Shown piece by piece: positions 1 through 6,968 of a stretch of 49,716 bases of DNA. The position numbers and the translations under genes are program-made. Source of the DNA: a virus; the IMG/VR virus record IMGVR_UViG_3300038309_000008, positions 1 to 49,716 of that record, one strand, 5' to 3'. The first letter of the stretch is position 1; every line of letters starts with the position of its first letter. Under the pieces are notes generated by a model. The model saw only the letters and a program-made list of their open reading frames with translations. It was not told the DNA's origin and ran no database searches.

Positions 1-98
1 CGGGCTTTGTGAAAGGACTCACCAAAGTATGCGTCATGTGCAGGAACATCCAGACTCCAGCCTAAGATGTATTCGTAAAAGTACAGTCTAGGGCAGCG
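1..98. repeat. Terminal direct repeat, left copy
   Basis: The first 98 bases are identical to positions 49618-49715. Only the very last base of the window (a at 49716) differs from position 99 (t). Joining the copies restores one continuous reading frame for the nuclease gene, so the repeat marks a circular or circularly permuted genome, or assembly overlap, of about 49,617 bp. Confidence 0.95.
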
Positions 99-161
99 TT
101 GGAATGTTTCGAGCTTTGATGAATCTTTTATGGACCAAGATGAATGCTCAGGAATGTTCAC
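1..161 (-). CDS. Cas4/RecB-like PD-(D/E)XK nuclease, N-terminal part
   Basis: This is the start of the gene that continues at the right end of the window. Joined over the terminal repeat it encodes 327 residues (161 to 1, then 49617 to 48795). I chose GTG at 161 because it overlaps the stop of the upstream gene as GTGA and has AAAGGA about nine bases upstream. This part reads SSWSIKDSSKLETFQRCPRL, the typical opening of Cas4/AddB-type nucleases, and supplies the first Cys of a likely iron-sulfur cluster. The rest of the catalytic domain lies in the 48795-49716 fragment. Confidence 0.85.
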   Translation of the reverse strand, partial: MNIPEHSSWSIKDSSKLETFQRCPRLYFYEYILGWSLDVPAHDAYFGESFHKA

Positions 162-451
162 AGTATGTGATTCCTTTCTATGTACCTTCCGTCTTTGAAT
201 AGAAGAAGATTAAGTGTCCCATGCTTCCGTGCGAAGATAGCACAGGCAATTGAGTTCATTACGTTGAGACTGCACGGAACAATGTAGTCGTCAGCGCTCG
301 AACCTTCAAGAGCCTCTCCGAAGGACCTAAACATATTGTTAGTAGCATAACGGTTCATGGTACCTTCGGAGAGGAACACAATGTCTCCGTATTTCAGCGC
401 AGGGCTGAAGTCATGGTTGCTTTTGTTTACTACGTAGACCTTTGGCATCAT
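158..451 (-). CDS. Hypothetical protein (97 aa)
   Basis: I do not recognise this protein. It is a mixed alpha/beta sequence with a motif KYGDIVFLSEGTMNRY and no membrane segment. Its start (two adjacent ATGs at 451 and 448) lies inside the 3' end of the zinc-ribbon gene 411-590, and its stop overlaps the GTG start of the Cas4-like nuclease by four bases. The overlaps suggest translational coupling in a leftward operon with the nuclease. Confidence 0.7.
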   Translation of the reverse strand: MMPKVYVVNKSNHDFSPALKYGDIVFLSEGTMNRYATNNMFRSFGEALEGSSADDYIVPCSLNVMNSIACAIFARKHGTLNLLLFKDGRYIERNHIL

Positions 452-590
452 TTAGATCTTTCGTCTCAGCAGGCTTTTTGCCACAGGTTGTTTGATAGTC
501 GCAGTTTGGACACTCTAGCTCGCGCACTATGTGGTTTTTCACTTTGCGTAGGACAGAATAGAGATCATAGCCGCAGTCAGGACACTTCAT
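411..590 (-). CDS. Small zinc-ribbon protein (59 aa)
   Basis: A short reading frame with two CxxC pairs: CPDC at residues 3-6 and CPNC near residues 27-30, plus a further Cys at about 36. This is the pattern of a zinc ribbon. It is followed by a Lys-rich tail. The ATG at 590 overlaps the end of gene 577-930 and is preceded by GGGAG/AGAGG. The 3' end overlaps the next gene by about 40 bases. Its role is unknown; a nucleic-acid-binding or host-takeover function is only a guess. Confidence 0.65.
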   Translation of the reverse strand: MKCPDCGYDLYSVLRKVKNHIVRELECPNCDYQTTCGKKPAETKDLNDAKGLRSKQKQP

Positions 591-930
591 CCTCTGAATC
601 TCCCTTCATGTTCATGATCTGTTTGAAGATGTTGTCTGGTACAGTTGATTTGACCTCAGCTTTTTCTTCTCTCCTGTCCTGCAAAACAACTGAAGTGATA
701 CCAGAAGGTCGACGGATGAGATCGTTCAATTTGTTTACGAACTTGTTGTCATCTTTGTTGAGAGCCTCAGAAGGGATAGGAACAGTTAGAGGCTCGAGAT
801 CGAGAGGGATAGGATCTACGGAGCACTCATGAGGCTCGATGAGGTCTATGATTCGGCCGATGCTAGGAACTGCTTTGCGAACCACAGGAGATCTAAAACC
901 ACAGACAGCGCAGTATACAAACTTAGGCAT
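577..930 (-). CDS. Hypothetical protein with N-terminal zinc-finger-like Cys/His
   Basis: 117 residues. The N-terminus has CAVCGF (residues 7-12) and a later HEC (34-36), which together could bind one zinc. The remainder is charged and probably partly disordered (KAEVKSTVP, GDSEDEVS at the end). GAGGAGGAAG sits just before the ATG, inside the end of the HIRAN gene, so the two are coupled. No function can be assigned. Confidence 0.7.
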   Translation of the reverse strand: MPKFVYCAVCGFRSPVVRKAVPSIGRIIDLIEPHECSVDPIPLDLEPLTVPIPSEALNKDDNKFVNKLNDLIRRPSGITSVVLQDRREEKAEVKSTVPDNIFKQIMNMKGDSEDEVS

Positions 931-1255
931 CTTCTTCCTCCTCCTCTAATTCCTCGATGCAGACCATGCACTGTTCCCAGGGTTTGGCAGCAGGACTGAG
1001 TCGAGTTATTTGACAATAGAGATCAGTTCCAATGTCGAGAGCGGCGCGTACTTCTGGAGAGAACTTCCTCGGAACGTACCCGAGCATGACAGAAGTTCCT
1101 AAGTGCATGACCTCGATTCGGACAGCATTAGGATCGTATCTGTTGCTAGGTTCAGGAGTAAGTTCGAGTGAGTCACCTTCTTCAAGCGTGCCGATGACAT
1201 TCTTCATTTCATGATACTGAACACCAGCAATGTAGAACTCACGTTTCTCAAACAT
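923..1255 (-). CDS. HIRAN-domain protein
   Basis: 110 residues that match the HIRAN domain along nearly their whole length: FYIAGVQYH (residues 7-15), IGTLEEGDSLELTPEP (about 21-36), then NRYDPNAVRIEV and LGYVPRKFS. In the HIRAN family this fold binds DNA 3' ends in repair helicases such as HLTF, and stand-alone copies are common in phages. The C-terminus is an acidic tail (ELEEEEEDA). It lies between the DNA ligase and a zinc-finger protein in an overlapping operon, which fits a repair or replication role. The ribosome site GAGGTG precedes ATG 1255. Confidence 0.85.
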   Translation of the reverse strand: MFEKREFYIAGVQYHEMKNVIGTLEEGDSLELTPEPSNRYDPNAVRIEVMHLGTSVMLGYVPRKFSPEVRAALDIGTDLYCQITRLSPAAKPWEQCMVCIEELEEEEEDA

Positions 1256-2096
1256 AATGCACCTCTAGGTTAAATGTTCCTTTAGGTACTCCACGATTGG
1301 TTAGGTGTTGATAGTGGACAGTTGCAGTCATTCCGCGAAGCAAACCACGAATTTCCCAGAGACGTTCTTTCTCTTCAACGTCAAGTCCGGCGCTGACACT
1401 GAATTCATCACCTGTTTGCGAAGACATGAGCAAAGACCCAATGCGGCCTTTAGGGATGCCCTCTGCGGAAACTTCCTCTTTCCACCCACAAATGACATAG
1501 TCATCTTTTTTCTTCGGTTTGAACTTCATTAGCATAGTAGAGCGTTTATCTTGGTACAGACCATAGAGATTACGCACTATGATGCCTTCGAAGCCCTGGT
1601 TAACAACTGTGTCATACACATGCTTGATGTCGTCTAGTGTGTCGCAGATCCAGAATGGTACTTTCTTGATGTGTTTGAGATGTTCAGGCAGTTTGCTAAC
1701 TTCGCATTGACGAGTGAGTTGGTCCTTAGTTGGATACTTTAGATCGAATACCCAGAATTCCATTTCCTTGTGTCGAGGGTGGAGATTGACAGTGCGCGAT
1801 ACGATGGAGTGAATGAGTTCGTGACCGCCCTCGAGGAACAGTTGATGACTATAGTACTCACCATCAAGCGGTAGTTGACACAAACCAGTGCGATCAAGCT
1901 CCTCATTGATGTGAGGTACGCTGAAGACAGGGTTTTCTTCAGATGTTACGAGAAAAGATCTATCACCAGGTAGGTTACGTCCTCGGTCTCCGTCGAGTTT
2001 CGGTTGGACTATGAACGGCGGCTGCCACTTGAGAAGGCGCTTCTCCTCAAATGGCACTGCTTTCATGATTCCTTTCCACCGCTGCCACTCAGGCAT
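1248..2096 (-). CDS. ATP-dependent DNA ligase
   Basis: 282 residues, a minimal ligase with an adenylation domain and an OB-fold only. Motif I is KLDGDRG with the AMP-accepting Lys at residue 33. Motif III is LDGEYY (about 78-82), motif IV EGIIVRN (170-176), and motif V MLMKFKPKK (188-196). After this comes the OB domain (GRIGSLLMSS onward). It seals nicks with ATP and should serve phage replication and repair. It overlaps both neighbours, and GAGGAGACAG precedes the ATG. Confidence 0.92.
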   Translation of the reverse strand: MPEWQRWKGIMKAVPFEEKRLLKWQPPFIVQPKLDGDRGRNLPGDRSFLVTSEENPVFSVPHINEELDRTGLCQLPLDGEYYSHQLFLEGGHELIHSIVSRTVNLHPRHKEMEFWVFDLKYPTKDQLTRQCEVSKLPEHLKHIKKVPFWICDTLDDIKHVYDTVVNQGFEGIIVRNLYGLYQDKRSTMLMKFKPKKKDDYVICGWKEEVSAEGIPKGRIGSLLMSSQTGDEFSVSAGLDVEEKERLWEIRGLLRGMTATVHYQHLTNRGVPKGTFNLEVHYV

Positions 2097-2439
2097 TTTC
2101 TGTCTCCTCAGTTTCTTCTTTCAATGCCTTGAGTCCAGCGAGCTGACACTTGAGTTCTTCGACTTGCTTTTGCAGATTGGCTTTTTCCTTCTCAGCCCAT
2201 TGAACACGAGACTTTGCAGATTCTAGTTCTTTGTTTTCTTTTTCTTCCTTCGTGATAGTGCGGATGTCTTCTTCGTCAACGAGAATTACCATTCGCTCCT
2301 TTTCATTTTCAGGAGTGTAGATCTCTTTGTTACCGACATACTCGCGGGAGAGTTCTTTGAGTTCTAGGAGTTGGACTGCTTCTGCAGCATTGTTGGCGAG
2401 GAAGTAGTTGTATCCGATTTTGACAATGTGCTTTTTCAT
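2089..2439 (-). CDS. Coiled-coil hypothetical protein
   Basis: 116 residues. The first half is a small folded region (KIGYNYFLANNAAEAVQLLELK). From about residue 60 the sequence is strongly heptad-like and charged (KEEKENKELESAKSR, EKANLQKQVEELK), predicting a coiled coil. It heads the ligase operon, with AAGGAG before its start and a copy of the genome's palindromic element 26 bp upstream. Confidence 0.7.
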   Translation of the reverse strand: MKKHIVKIGYNYFLANNAAEAVQLLELKELSREYVGNKEIYTPENEKERMVILVDEEDIRTITKEEKENKELESAKSRVQWAEKEKANLQKQVEELKCQLAGLKALKEETEETENA

Positions 2440-2464
2440 CTTATACTCCTTCCATGTTGAGTTT

Positions 2465-2479
2465 GTTAAATTAATTTAC
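2465..2479. repeat. Dispersed palindromic element, copy 1
   Basis: GTTAAATTAATTTAC followed by TGACT. It lies 26 bp upstream of the leftward gene starting at 2439. Confidence 0.75.
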
Positions 2480-2520
2480 TGACTTACGTGCTTCATCCTT
2501 TTTGGTACAATGTTAAGGTT

Positions 2521-2558
2521 AAAAAGAAGCCCCTCTACCGCGGCCAGAGTAGAGGGGC
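2521..2558 (-). terminator. Rho-independent terminator
   Basis: A perfect 10-bp stem, GCCCCTCTAC (2529-2538) with GTAGAGGGGC (2549-2558), is followed on the minus strand by TTCTTTTT. It lies just after the stop of gene 2566-2949 and ends that transcript. Confidence 0.9.
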
Positions 2559-2565
2559 TACTGAA

Positions 2566-2949
2566 TTATTTCGATGCGCGCTTCTGGAGTTCTGCTAGCA
2601 TCTTCTTCTGCTCCTCGGGAGTGGCAGAAGCGAAACGAGCCAGGTAAGCTTGGACAGGATCGATCTTGACAGCCGTAGCAGCGACACCCATCTTGGCACT
2701 GCCGAGTCGAGCTTGAATCTGTTCGACTGTCTCACCACGCTTCAGAGCACTACGAAGCGCAGCCTGCAACGTGACACGCCAGTTAGCGAACGCATTGGAG
2801 AGGACCGCTTCCTCTCCAAACATCTGTTTGGCTTCGTCGAGTGTTTCGGCATAGTCGACAGTGAGAGTTCCAGCCATGGCCGCTTGTGTAACCTTTCCAC
2901 TTGCATCTTTCTTTTCAGGAACAGTTGCTTCCACAGTGATCTTTTTCAT
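2566..2949 (-). CDS. Hypothetical protein, single-gene transcription unit
   Basis: 127 residues from ATG 2949, chosen because CAGGAGGAAAGC directly precedes it; an ATG 13 codons upstream lacks such a site. The protein starts with a beta-rich part ([13 protein letters not shown]) and ends with a helical segment ([18 protein letters not shown]). That tail resembles the tail of gene 8439-8834 (DPEVAMVERLKGLTAEQ). It has its own TTGACA promoter and a strong terminator, so it is probably made in quantity. A DNA-binding or single-strand-binding role is possible but unproven. Confidence 0.75.
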   Translation of the reverse strand: MKKITVEATVPEKKDASGKVTQAAMAGTLTVDYAETLDEAKQMFGEEAVLSNAFANWRVTLQAALRSALKRGETVEQIQARLGSAKMGVAATAVKIDPVQAYLARFASATPEEQKKMLAELQKRASK

Positions 2950-3010
2950 GCTTTCCTCCTGATGTAGTTTACAAGTTGTCTTCGACATGGGCCGCCAAAA
3001 TCATGGAAAT

Positions 3011-3040
3011 ACCATAACATATCTACAAATTGATTGTCAA
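3011..3040 (-). promoter_or_regulatory. Sigma70-like promoter
   Basis: On the minus strand a perfect -35 TTGACA (3035-3040) is followed after 18 bases by TATGGT (3011-3016). It should drive the gene starting at 2949 with a leader of about 55 bases. Confidence 0.7.
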
Positions 3041-3069
3041 GTAGTACCATTGAAAATTTTTAATTAGCG

Positions 3070-3378
3070 TTAACGATTCAGTTCACGTTCCTTTTTCTTT
3101 AAGAACTGATCTTCGAAGTGAAGTCGTGCCTTTCGAAGTTGGCTAGCCATGTGGTCGTAAGGAGGAGTAAAGGCAGGAGTTGCCTCGCCTTTTAATATCT
3201 GCCGATGGTAGTGGCAGAATCTGTAGTGAGCTTCGGCTGGATGCCAGGAGCGAATGACTTCGCGATCTTCAGTAGGGCAGACACCTTTGAAGGTGATAGT
3301 CTCAGGTGATAAGCGAGATGCGAAGGTTTGCTCTTTGCATCTGGAGCCGTCAGCGTAGACGAACTGGCATCGGTTCAT
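3070..3378 (-). CDS. Small Cys/His-rich protein (102 aa)
   Basis: I place the start at 3378, where ATG overlaps the upstream stop (ATGA) and follows GAGGGACC; an in-frame ATG 11 codons upstream is less likely. CQFVYADGSRC near the N-terminus, a mid-chain Cys (FKGVCPTE) and RFCHYHR resemble small zinc-binding folds. The C-terminus is a basic helix (LRKARLHFEDQFLKKKERE). Function is unknown. Confidence 0.65.
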   Translation of the reverse strand: MNRCQFVYADGSRCKEQTFASRLSPETITFKGVCPTEDREVIRSWHPAEAHYRFCHYHRQILKGEATPAFTPPYDHMASQLRKARLHFEDQFLKKKERELNR

Positions 3379-3692
3379 AGGTCCCTCTCTATAGTTAGTG
3401 TGTCTGTCCAAATGATAAAGTGCCCATTGTCAGAGTTGTCACAGTCATTCGTTGTAGGTACTAATCTTAAACTTAATGGTGAGTCGAGGCCATGTACAAA
3501 AGCTACCATAACAGCACTTGGTTCTAATCTTGACATAGGTGTAGATATTGCAGTTTTTGTATTTATAGATTTAAGAAAGTTAAGAGCTAGATATGGAAAT
3601 TCTCTACCTCCCCAGTGATTATTTAATACTGCACTATACCATATTCCATCTTCCCTATGTTGAGCAAATTGGATTGAAACTCTGTCTCCCAT
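3375..3692 (-). CDS. Hypothetical protein (105 aa)
   Basis: Starts GDRVSIQFAQHREDG and contains YSAVLNNHWGGREF, a compact alpha/beta sequence. I have seen similar small proteins in phages but cannot name a function. The stop and start codons of its neighbours overlap it on both sides (TAATG at 3692, ATGA at 3378), so it belongs to a coupled operon. Confidence 0.65.
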   Translation of the reverse strand: MGDRVSIQFAQHREDGIWYSAVLNNHWGGREFPYLALNFLKSINTKTAISTPMSRLEPSAVMVAFVHGLDSPLSLRLVPTTNDCDNSDNGHFIIWTDTLTIERDL

Positions 3693-4030
3693 TAGTCTGT
3701 TCCTTTCTTTTTTAAATAATTCTTGATAATAGTGGAGAAACGGTGAAGGCCGCAGATAGCTTGATGATGAGTGATGAGGCCTCTCTCTATTAACGAGCAG
3801 CCGCAGCCTGGTTTTTCTATTCCGAGATAGAAAAAGCTACACGAGCAGCAGAAATATGAAAAAGGATCATATTCAATACACGAGTGTGGAAGAGGACAAG
3901 TGTCAGGACAATTTCCTTTTTTGAGGCTTTTGATGACTTTGGCTATCCTTGTAACACAGTATCTAATTTCACTTCGGTTAAACTCTGTCCTCTTCAGAAT
4001 TTCATGTGCTCTTTCGTTCATGGTGCTCAT
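3692..4030 (-). CDS. Cys-rich hypothetical protein (112 aa)
   Basis: Start chosen at 4030, directly after GGAGGAAAGAA. An N-terminal helical part (RAHEILKRTEF...) is followed by many cysteines: CPDTC, a CCSC cluster and a GCGC cluster. This could bind one or two zinc ions or an iron-sulfur cluster. Basic residues close the protein (NYLKKKGTD). No function can be assigned. Confidence 0.65.
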   Translation of the reverse strand: MSTMNERAHEILKRTEFNRSEIRYCVTRIAKVIKSLKKGNCPDTCPLPHSCIEYDPFSYFCCSCSFFYLGIEKPGCGCSLIERGLITHHQAICGLHRFSTIIKNYLKKKGTD

Positions 4031-4080
4031 TTCTTTCCTCCTTGTTATAAGACTCTTTCCATAATACATACTTTGTCTGC

Positions 4081-4404
4081 TTAAGAAAGCATCTTGAGTA
4101 AACGACAGCGAATTGCATGCTCTGAACGATTGTGCCAACAAGCGCAGTTACTAATAAGTCTCTGTAATGTGTTGCAAAGAGCTTGATCTTCAGTAGCTGT
4201 CCAACGTTCGCCAGTGCTGCCTCCTGGAACACCGCAACAGTTCAGAGACACTGAACAGCTTAGTTCATCTTCGATAGAACAAACGCGCTTTTCGAGTCTG
4301 TCAGTTATTGCAAAGAGTTTTTTGATCTGCGGCTCGCAAACCTCGAGCGAGACTTCCTTTACTAGTTCAGTGATTGACGTTGTGGGAGTTCTGTTGTGTT
4401 TCAT
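4081..4404 (-). CDS. Myb/SANT-like DNA-binding protein
   Basis: 107 residues. The C-terminal half has the signature of phage Myb/SANT-type helix-turn-helix proteins: RWTATEDQALCNTLQ followed by RSEHAIRCRLLKML. The N-terminal half is helical with three cysteines. AAAGGAAAG lies before ATG 4404. Such proteins probably bind DNA, but their targets are not known. Confidence 0.6.
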   Translation of the reverse strand: MKHNRTPTTSITELVKEVSLEVCEPQIKKLFAITDRLEKRVCSIEDELSCSVSLNCCGVPGGSTGERWTATEDQALCNTLQRLISNCACWHNRSEHAIRCRLLKMLS

Positions 4405-4547
4405 CTTACTTTCCTTTCTTTTCTCATATATTTCTTAATCATTGACGATGCTATGCAGAATATATCCTCAGCTATTAGCAACGCCAGGTAAAGTGAAACA
4501 ACAGTTGTCAAAATTAATAAGATGTCATTGCAGGTGCTAGGACTCAT
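4401..4547 (-). CDS. Small membrane protein (48 aa)
   Basis: Start at 4547, preceded by GGAG and overlapping the end of gene 4537-4722. One clear hydrophobic span (ILLILTTVVSLYLALLIA) is followed by a positive tail (KKYMRKERKVR), so the C-terminus probably faces the cytoplasm. Function unknown. Confidence 0.5.
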   Translation of the reverse strand: MSPSTCNDILLILTTVVSLYLALLIAEDIFCIASSMIKKYMRKERKVR

Positions 4548-4722
4548 CTTTGATGTACTCCTTATAGTAACGCTCGAAGTCATCTTCATTATTAGGGTCC
4601 GTTCCTAGACTTTCTGCTTCATCTATCCATTTTTGATATAGCAAGTTACGCTTCCAAGTTGTTGGATAGCACCTTGGACAATCTAAGGCACCACAGTTAC
4701 AAGGTTCTGGCATTCTAGGCAT
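4537..4722 (-). CDS. Small Cys-rich protein (61 aa)
   Basis: The first 20 residues carry four cysteines ([15 protein letters not shown]), a plausible zinc site. The rest is an acidic helix ending [21 protein letters not shown] precedes the start, which overlaps the stop of the ClpX-type zinc-domain gene. Confidence 0.65.
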   Translation of the reverse strand: MPRMPEPCNCGALDCPRCYPTTWKRNLLYQKWIDEAESLGTDPNNEDDFERYYKEYIKDES

Positions 4723-4933
4723 CTTTTTGTCTCTCCTCCTTTAATATCTCCATACACAGTTCAACGCACTCATCACAGATGAAAGCTTTGTTTCCTGCTA
4801 TGAGTTTGCCTACATGTTCTACGCCTTTGCCGCAGAAGTTGCATTGAAACTTGGTTTCTTCAAGCTTCTCAATCATATCTTCTAGGTAGTTGATTCTGTC
4901 GTTTAATTCTTCTGCAATATCGAGATCAGACAT
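4715..4933 (-). CDS. Stand-alone ClpX-type C4 zinc-binding domain protein
   Basis: 72 residues. After a coiled-coil-like helix (residues 1-28) comes CNFCGKG at 31-37, then [21 protein letters not shown]. This is nearly the textbook zinc-binding domain of the ClpX unfoldase (Cx[18 protein letters not shown], four zinc cysteines), without any ATPase part. In ClpX this domain dimerises and docks adaptors such as SspB. A phage copy could act as a decoy or adaptor for host ClpXP; that is inference. GAGGAGG lies before ATG 4933. Confidence 0.85.
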   Translation of the reverse strand: MSDLDIAEELNDRINYLEDMIEKLEETKFQCNFCGKGVEHVGKLIAGNKAFICDECVELCMEILKEERQKDA

Positions 4934-4955
4934 GATTGAACCTCCTCTTGAGATG

Positions 4956-4970
4956 ATTAATTAAATTAAC
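4956..4970. repeat. Dispersed palindromic element, copy 2
   Basis: ATTAATTAAATTAAC followed by GAACT. It lies 23 bp upstream of the gene starting at 4933 and just past the terminator of the next gene. Confidence 0.7.
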
Positions 4971-4975
4971 GAACT

Positions 4976-5005
4976 AAAAAATGCACGGAGCTGAGTTAGC
5001 CTCCG
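4976..5005 (-). terminator. Rho-independent terminator
   Basis: CGGA-GCT (4986-4992) pairs with AGC-TCCG (4998-5005, one bulged base), followed on the minus strand by TGCA and six T. It lies just downstream of gene 5020-5301. Confidence 0.65.
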
Positions 5006-5019
5006 GGCTTTTGCTTTTA

Positions 5020-5301
5020 CTATTCTAACATTTCGAAAGTCTTAATGATGTGTTGGAAGCTGTGATTGGCATCTTCGAGATTTCCACTCATAACAAAGAA
5101 CTGAGCTTCTCTTAGAATGTCTGGGAGCCAAATAGTTGACAGGCACGACTTGACAATCTGCCTATCTTTCCTGTCCAAAGGATCACCTTGATCTGAGAGT
5201 TGATCCACTATCCTATGGAGGTTTTCGATAGTGTCTTCGAGAACGTACTTCATCTGTCGGAAGTCCATCGGCAGTACTTCTGATCTCATTTCTTTTTTCA
5301 T
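5020..5301 (-). CDS. Helical hypothetical protein (93 aa)
   Basis: A mostly alpha-helical sequence (MKYVLEDTIENLHRIVDQL, and a C-terminal EDANHSFQHIIKTFEMLE). No conserved motif is recognised. GAGGAGGACTAA precedes ATG 5301, one base after the stop of the upstream gene. A terminator follows it. Confidence 0.65.
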   Translation of the reverse strand: MKKEMRSEVLPMDFRQMKYVLEDTIENLHRIVDQLSDQGDPLDRKDRQIVKSCLSTIWLPDILREAQFFVMSGNLEDANHSFQHIIKTFEMLE

Positions 5302-5580
5302 TTAGTCCTCCTCAATGTTGATGCCTAACTTCTTGGCTATTGAAAGGATCTGCTCCAGTGTCAAGACAGGTGCCTTTTCACCAGAGTGACCAATCTGAAC
5401 CTTTAACCTACCATCTAACATGGCAAGCTCTCGATCCACATTCTCGTACTCATGCTTCAGTTTCAAATACTTTCCTTCTATCATGTAGTACAAGTTTCTA
5501 ACATGGTCTAGCTTCTTTCGCTCAATCGCTGCTTTTGCTCGTAGCGTCTGTGACCTTAGGCGGAGTTCATCTATATCCAT
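5302..5580 (-). CDS. Coiled-coil hypothetical protein (92 aa)
   Basis: Start placed at 5580 (GAGG seven bases upstream) rather than the ATG four codons earlier. Long charged helices (LRAKAAIERKKLDHVRNL, KLKHEYENVDRELAM) predict a coiled coil; the end (LTLEQILSIAKKLGINIEED) is a short helical tail. The start overlaps the end of the 58-residue gene upstream. Confidence 0.6.
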   Translation of the reverse strand: MDIDELRLRSQTLRAKAAIERKKLDHVRNLYYMIEGKYLKLKHEYENVDRELAMLDGRLKVQIGHSGEKAPVLTLEQILSIAKKLGINIEED

Positions 5581-5743
5581 GATGAGCCTCATATTGTTCT
5601 ATTTCTTCACGAGTGTAGGTTTTGCATGGGCCAGAACGCTCAGCACGTGCAACTACCCTCTGCCGCTTCATAGGCAATGGATAGCGATACGGCCGCACCT
5701 TTTCACGAATAGTTTCAAGTTCTTCTTTCCACGCTTTAGTCAT
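5567..5743 (-). CDS. Small basic protein (58 aa)
   Basis: The frame begins MTKAWKEELETIREKVRPYR and ends EQYEAHHGYR. AAGGAGGTGAGAA stands before the ATG, a very strong ribosome site that supports the call. It is rich in Arg and Lys with one Cys. Function unknown. Confidence 0.6.
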   Translation of the reverse strand: MTKAWKEELETIREKVRPYRYPLPMKRQRVVARAERSGPCKTYTREEIEQYEAHHGYR

Positions 5744-5746
5744 TTC

Positions 5747-5923
5747 TCACCTCCTTAGTTTATTGTCCAACTGCTTTGCGACTGCTAACAGGTCCTCTCT
5801 ATTGTCGAAGTGGTAGTCTTCCCATACATCTATTGAGTTAAAGAGGTCATTGACTATCCGCTCGTAGCAAACAGTCATGTCTGCAGTAATGCAGACTTCC
5901 TTAGGCTTTTCCATCCTAGTCAT
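5747..5923 (-). CDS. Hypothetical protein (58 aa)
   Basis: Start at ATG 5923; a TTG two codons upstream is also possible. Contains VCITADMTVCYERIVNDLF and an acidic DVWEDYHFDNRED. No family is recognised. It lies four bases upstream of the strong ribosome site of the next gene. Confidence 0.55.
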   Translation of the reverse strand: MTRMEKPKEVCITADMTVCYERIVNDLFNSIDVWEDYHFDNREDLLAVAKQLDNKLRR

Positions 5924-6103
5924 TACCAACTATCCTTTCTACGAAGTTGTGGTAGGCAGCTCTGTACTTCGGCGGCATCTTCTTGCCAGTGCCTACGAGG
6001 CTGAACTTATCCACGATAGCCCAGTAGATCTTATCGTAGATCTTACCTCCACTTAATCAAGGTACCCATCTTCCTCCAAATGCATCTTTTTAGTGTATCT
6101 CAT
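5916..6103 (-). pseudogene. Possible frameshifted small gene
   Basis: ATG 6103 has AAAGGAAAAAGC upstream but stops after 16 codons (TAA at 6053-6055). A second frame, shifted by one base, stays open to TAG 5916-5918 and gives a protein-like sequence (KIYDKIYWAIVDKFSLVGTG, then KKMPPKYRAAYHNFVERI), yet it has no convincing start. This looks like one gene broken by an indel, or a sequencing error. Alternatively only the 16-residue leader is translated. Confidence 0.3.
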
Positions 6104-6152
6104 TGCTTTTTCCTTTCTAGGCCCTTTTAACGTAATGCCTAGGACGAATTGT

Positions 6153-6341
6153 TTATCTATTTGAGCCATCTTCAGGTTTAGAGATATTAATCATAGTTGG
6201 AATATCACCTACTCCTCCTCCACATGAAACTGATCCTATAGAGTAAAACTCTATAAGTCCAGTTTCATACTCTAATGATACATTAACTTCACCGTTCTGC
6301 GGCATACGACTAAGTTCTTTTACTAACTCGCTAACTGTCAT
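6153..6341 (-). CDS. Small phage protein (62 aa)
   Basis: MTVSELVKELSRMPQNGEV followed by a beta-hairpin-like VNVSLEYETGLIEFYSIG. Small proteins of this kind, with a short amphipathic helix first, are widespread in phages but have no known role. Leader TTAACTATGGAGGTGTAGA is shared with its upstream neighbours. Confidence 0.65.
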   Translation of the reverse strand: MTVSELVKELSRMPQNGEVNVSLEYETGLIEFYSIGSVSCGGGVGDIPTMINISKPEDGSNR

Positions 6342-6367
6342 TCTACACCTCCATAGTTAATCGTTAA

Positions 6368-6604
6368 CTACCTAGGTACAGTTACTCTAGTTTTGTTAGT
6401 TAATCTATTGTATTGAATCCAGACTCCAACGCCAGGTCTAAAATCACGCACTGAGCAGTATGTAGTTCTAGTTTCACCTACTCTATGCAACACAAAGTTC
6501 TTACCATCAACGAAGTCCTTTGTAACTGCAGTACGTGAGCGATAGTCACGGCCATAAGCAGGTGTCAATGTCTCCATGCTACCATCTAATAGTTCAAGGT
6601 TCAT
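6368..6604 (-). CDS. Conserved phage protein (78 aa)
   Basis: Contains TPAYGRDYRSRTAV, DFVDGKNFVLH and IQYNRLTNKTRV. It resembles a small protein found in many phages whose members share the TPAYGRDY motif, but I know of no function. The leader carries the repeated TTAACTATGGAG block. Confidence 0.7.
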   Translation of the reverse strand: MNLELLDGSMETLTPAYGRDYRSRTAVTKDFVDGKNFVLHRVGETRTTYCSVRDFRPGVGVWIQYNRLTNKTRVTVPR

Positions 6605-6656
6605 AGCTCGTCTCCATAGTTAATTGTTAACACAAATAGGCATTAGATAGTCTCTC

Positions 6657-6776
6657 CTATTCCCACATATGTCTGAAGATGTCACGGACACTAGGAAACC
6701 ATAGTAACTCATCATAGATTTCCCACTCTAGTACAAGTTGATTGATCAGTTCAAATTCGTACCATTTAACTTTCAT
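6657..6776 (-). CDS. Tiny protein (39 aa)
   Basis: MKVKWYEFELINQLVLEWEI then YDELLWFPSVRDIFRHMWE. It is Trp-rich and amphipathic. ATG 6776 follows GGAGTGAAGCC in the same repeated leader used by its neighbours, which is the main support. No function is known. Confidence 0.55.
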   Translation of the reverse strand: MKVKWYEFELINQLVLEWEIYDELLWFPSVRDIFRHMWE

Positions 6777-6791
6777 GGCTTCACTCCATAG

Positions 6792-6968
6792 TTAAACGTG
6801 AAAGTCGATAGTCACATCTTTGATTCCCCAGGCACCGCTTTCTAGTGGACCAGTGTGAACTACAATGCTGTGTTCGCCAACTGGCAGATGAACAGCAGAG
6901 CCTGTGTCCAATACTAATGTTACAAACTCACCATTGTCGTTAATTTCTACCACACCATAGATTTTCAT
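6792..6968 (-). CDS. Small beta-rich protein (58 aa)
   Basis: Start at 6968, preceded by AAGGAGTAGCATA; a start six codons earlier lacks a site. MKIYGVVEINDNGEFVTLVL and VGEHSIVVHTG suggest a small beta-barrel. It is the first gene after the promoter at 7059-7087. Confidence 0.6.
   Translation of the reverse strand: MKIYGVVEINDNGEFVTLVLDTGSAVHLPVGEHSIVVHTGPLESGAWGIKDVTIDFHV

Noticed and set aside
413-832. 139-residue plus-strand frame in the early region
   Set aside because: Antisense to three overlapping leftward genes with good ribosome sites.
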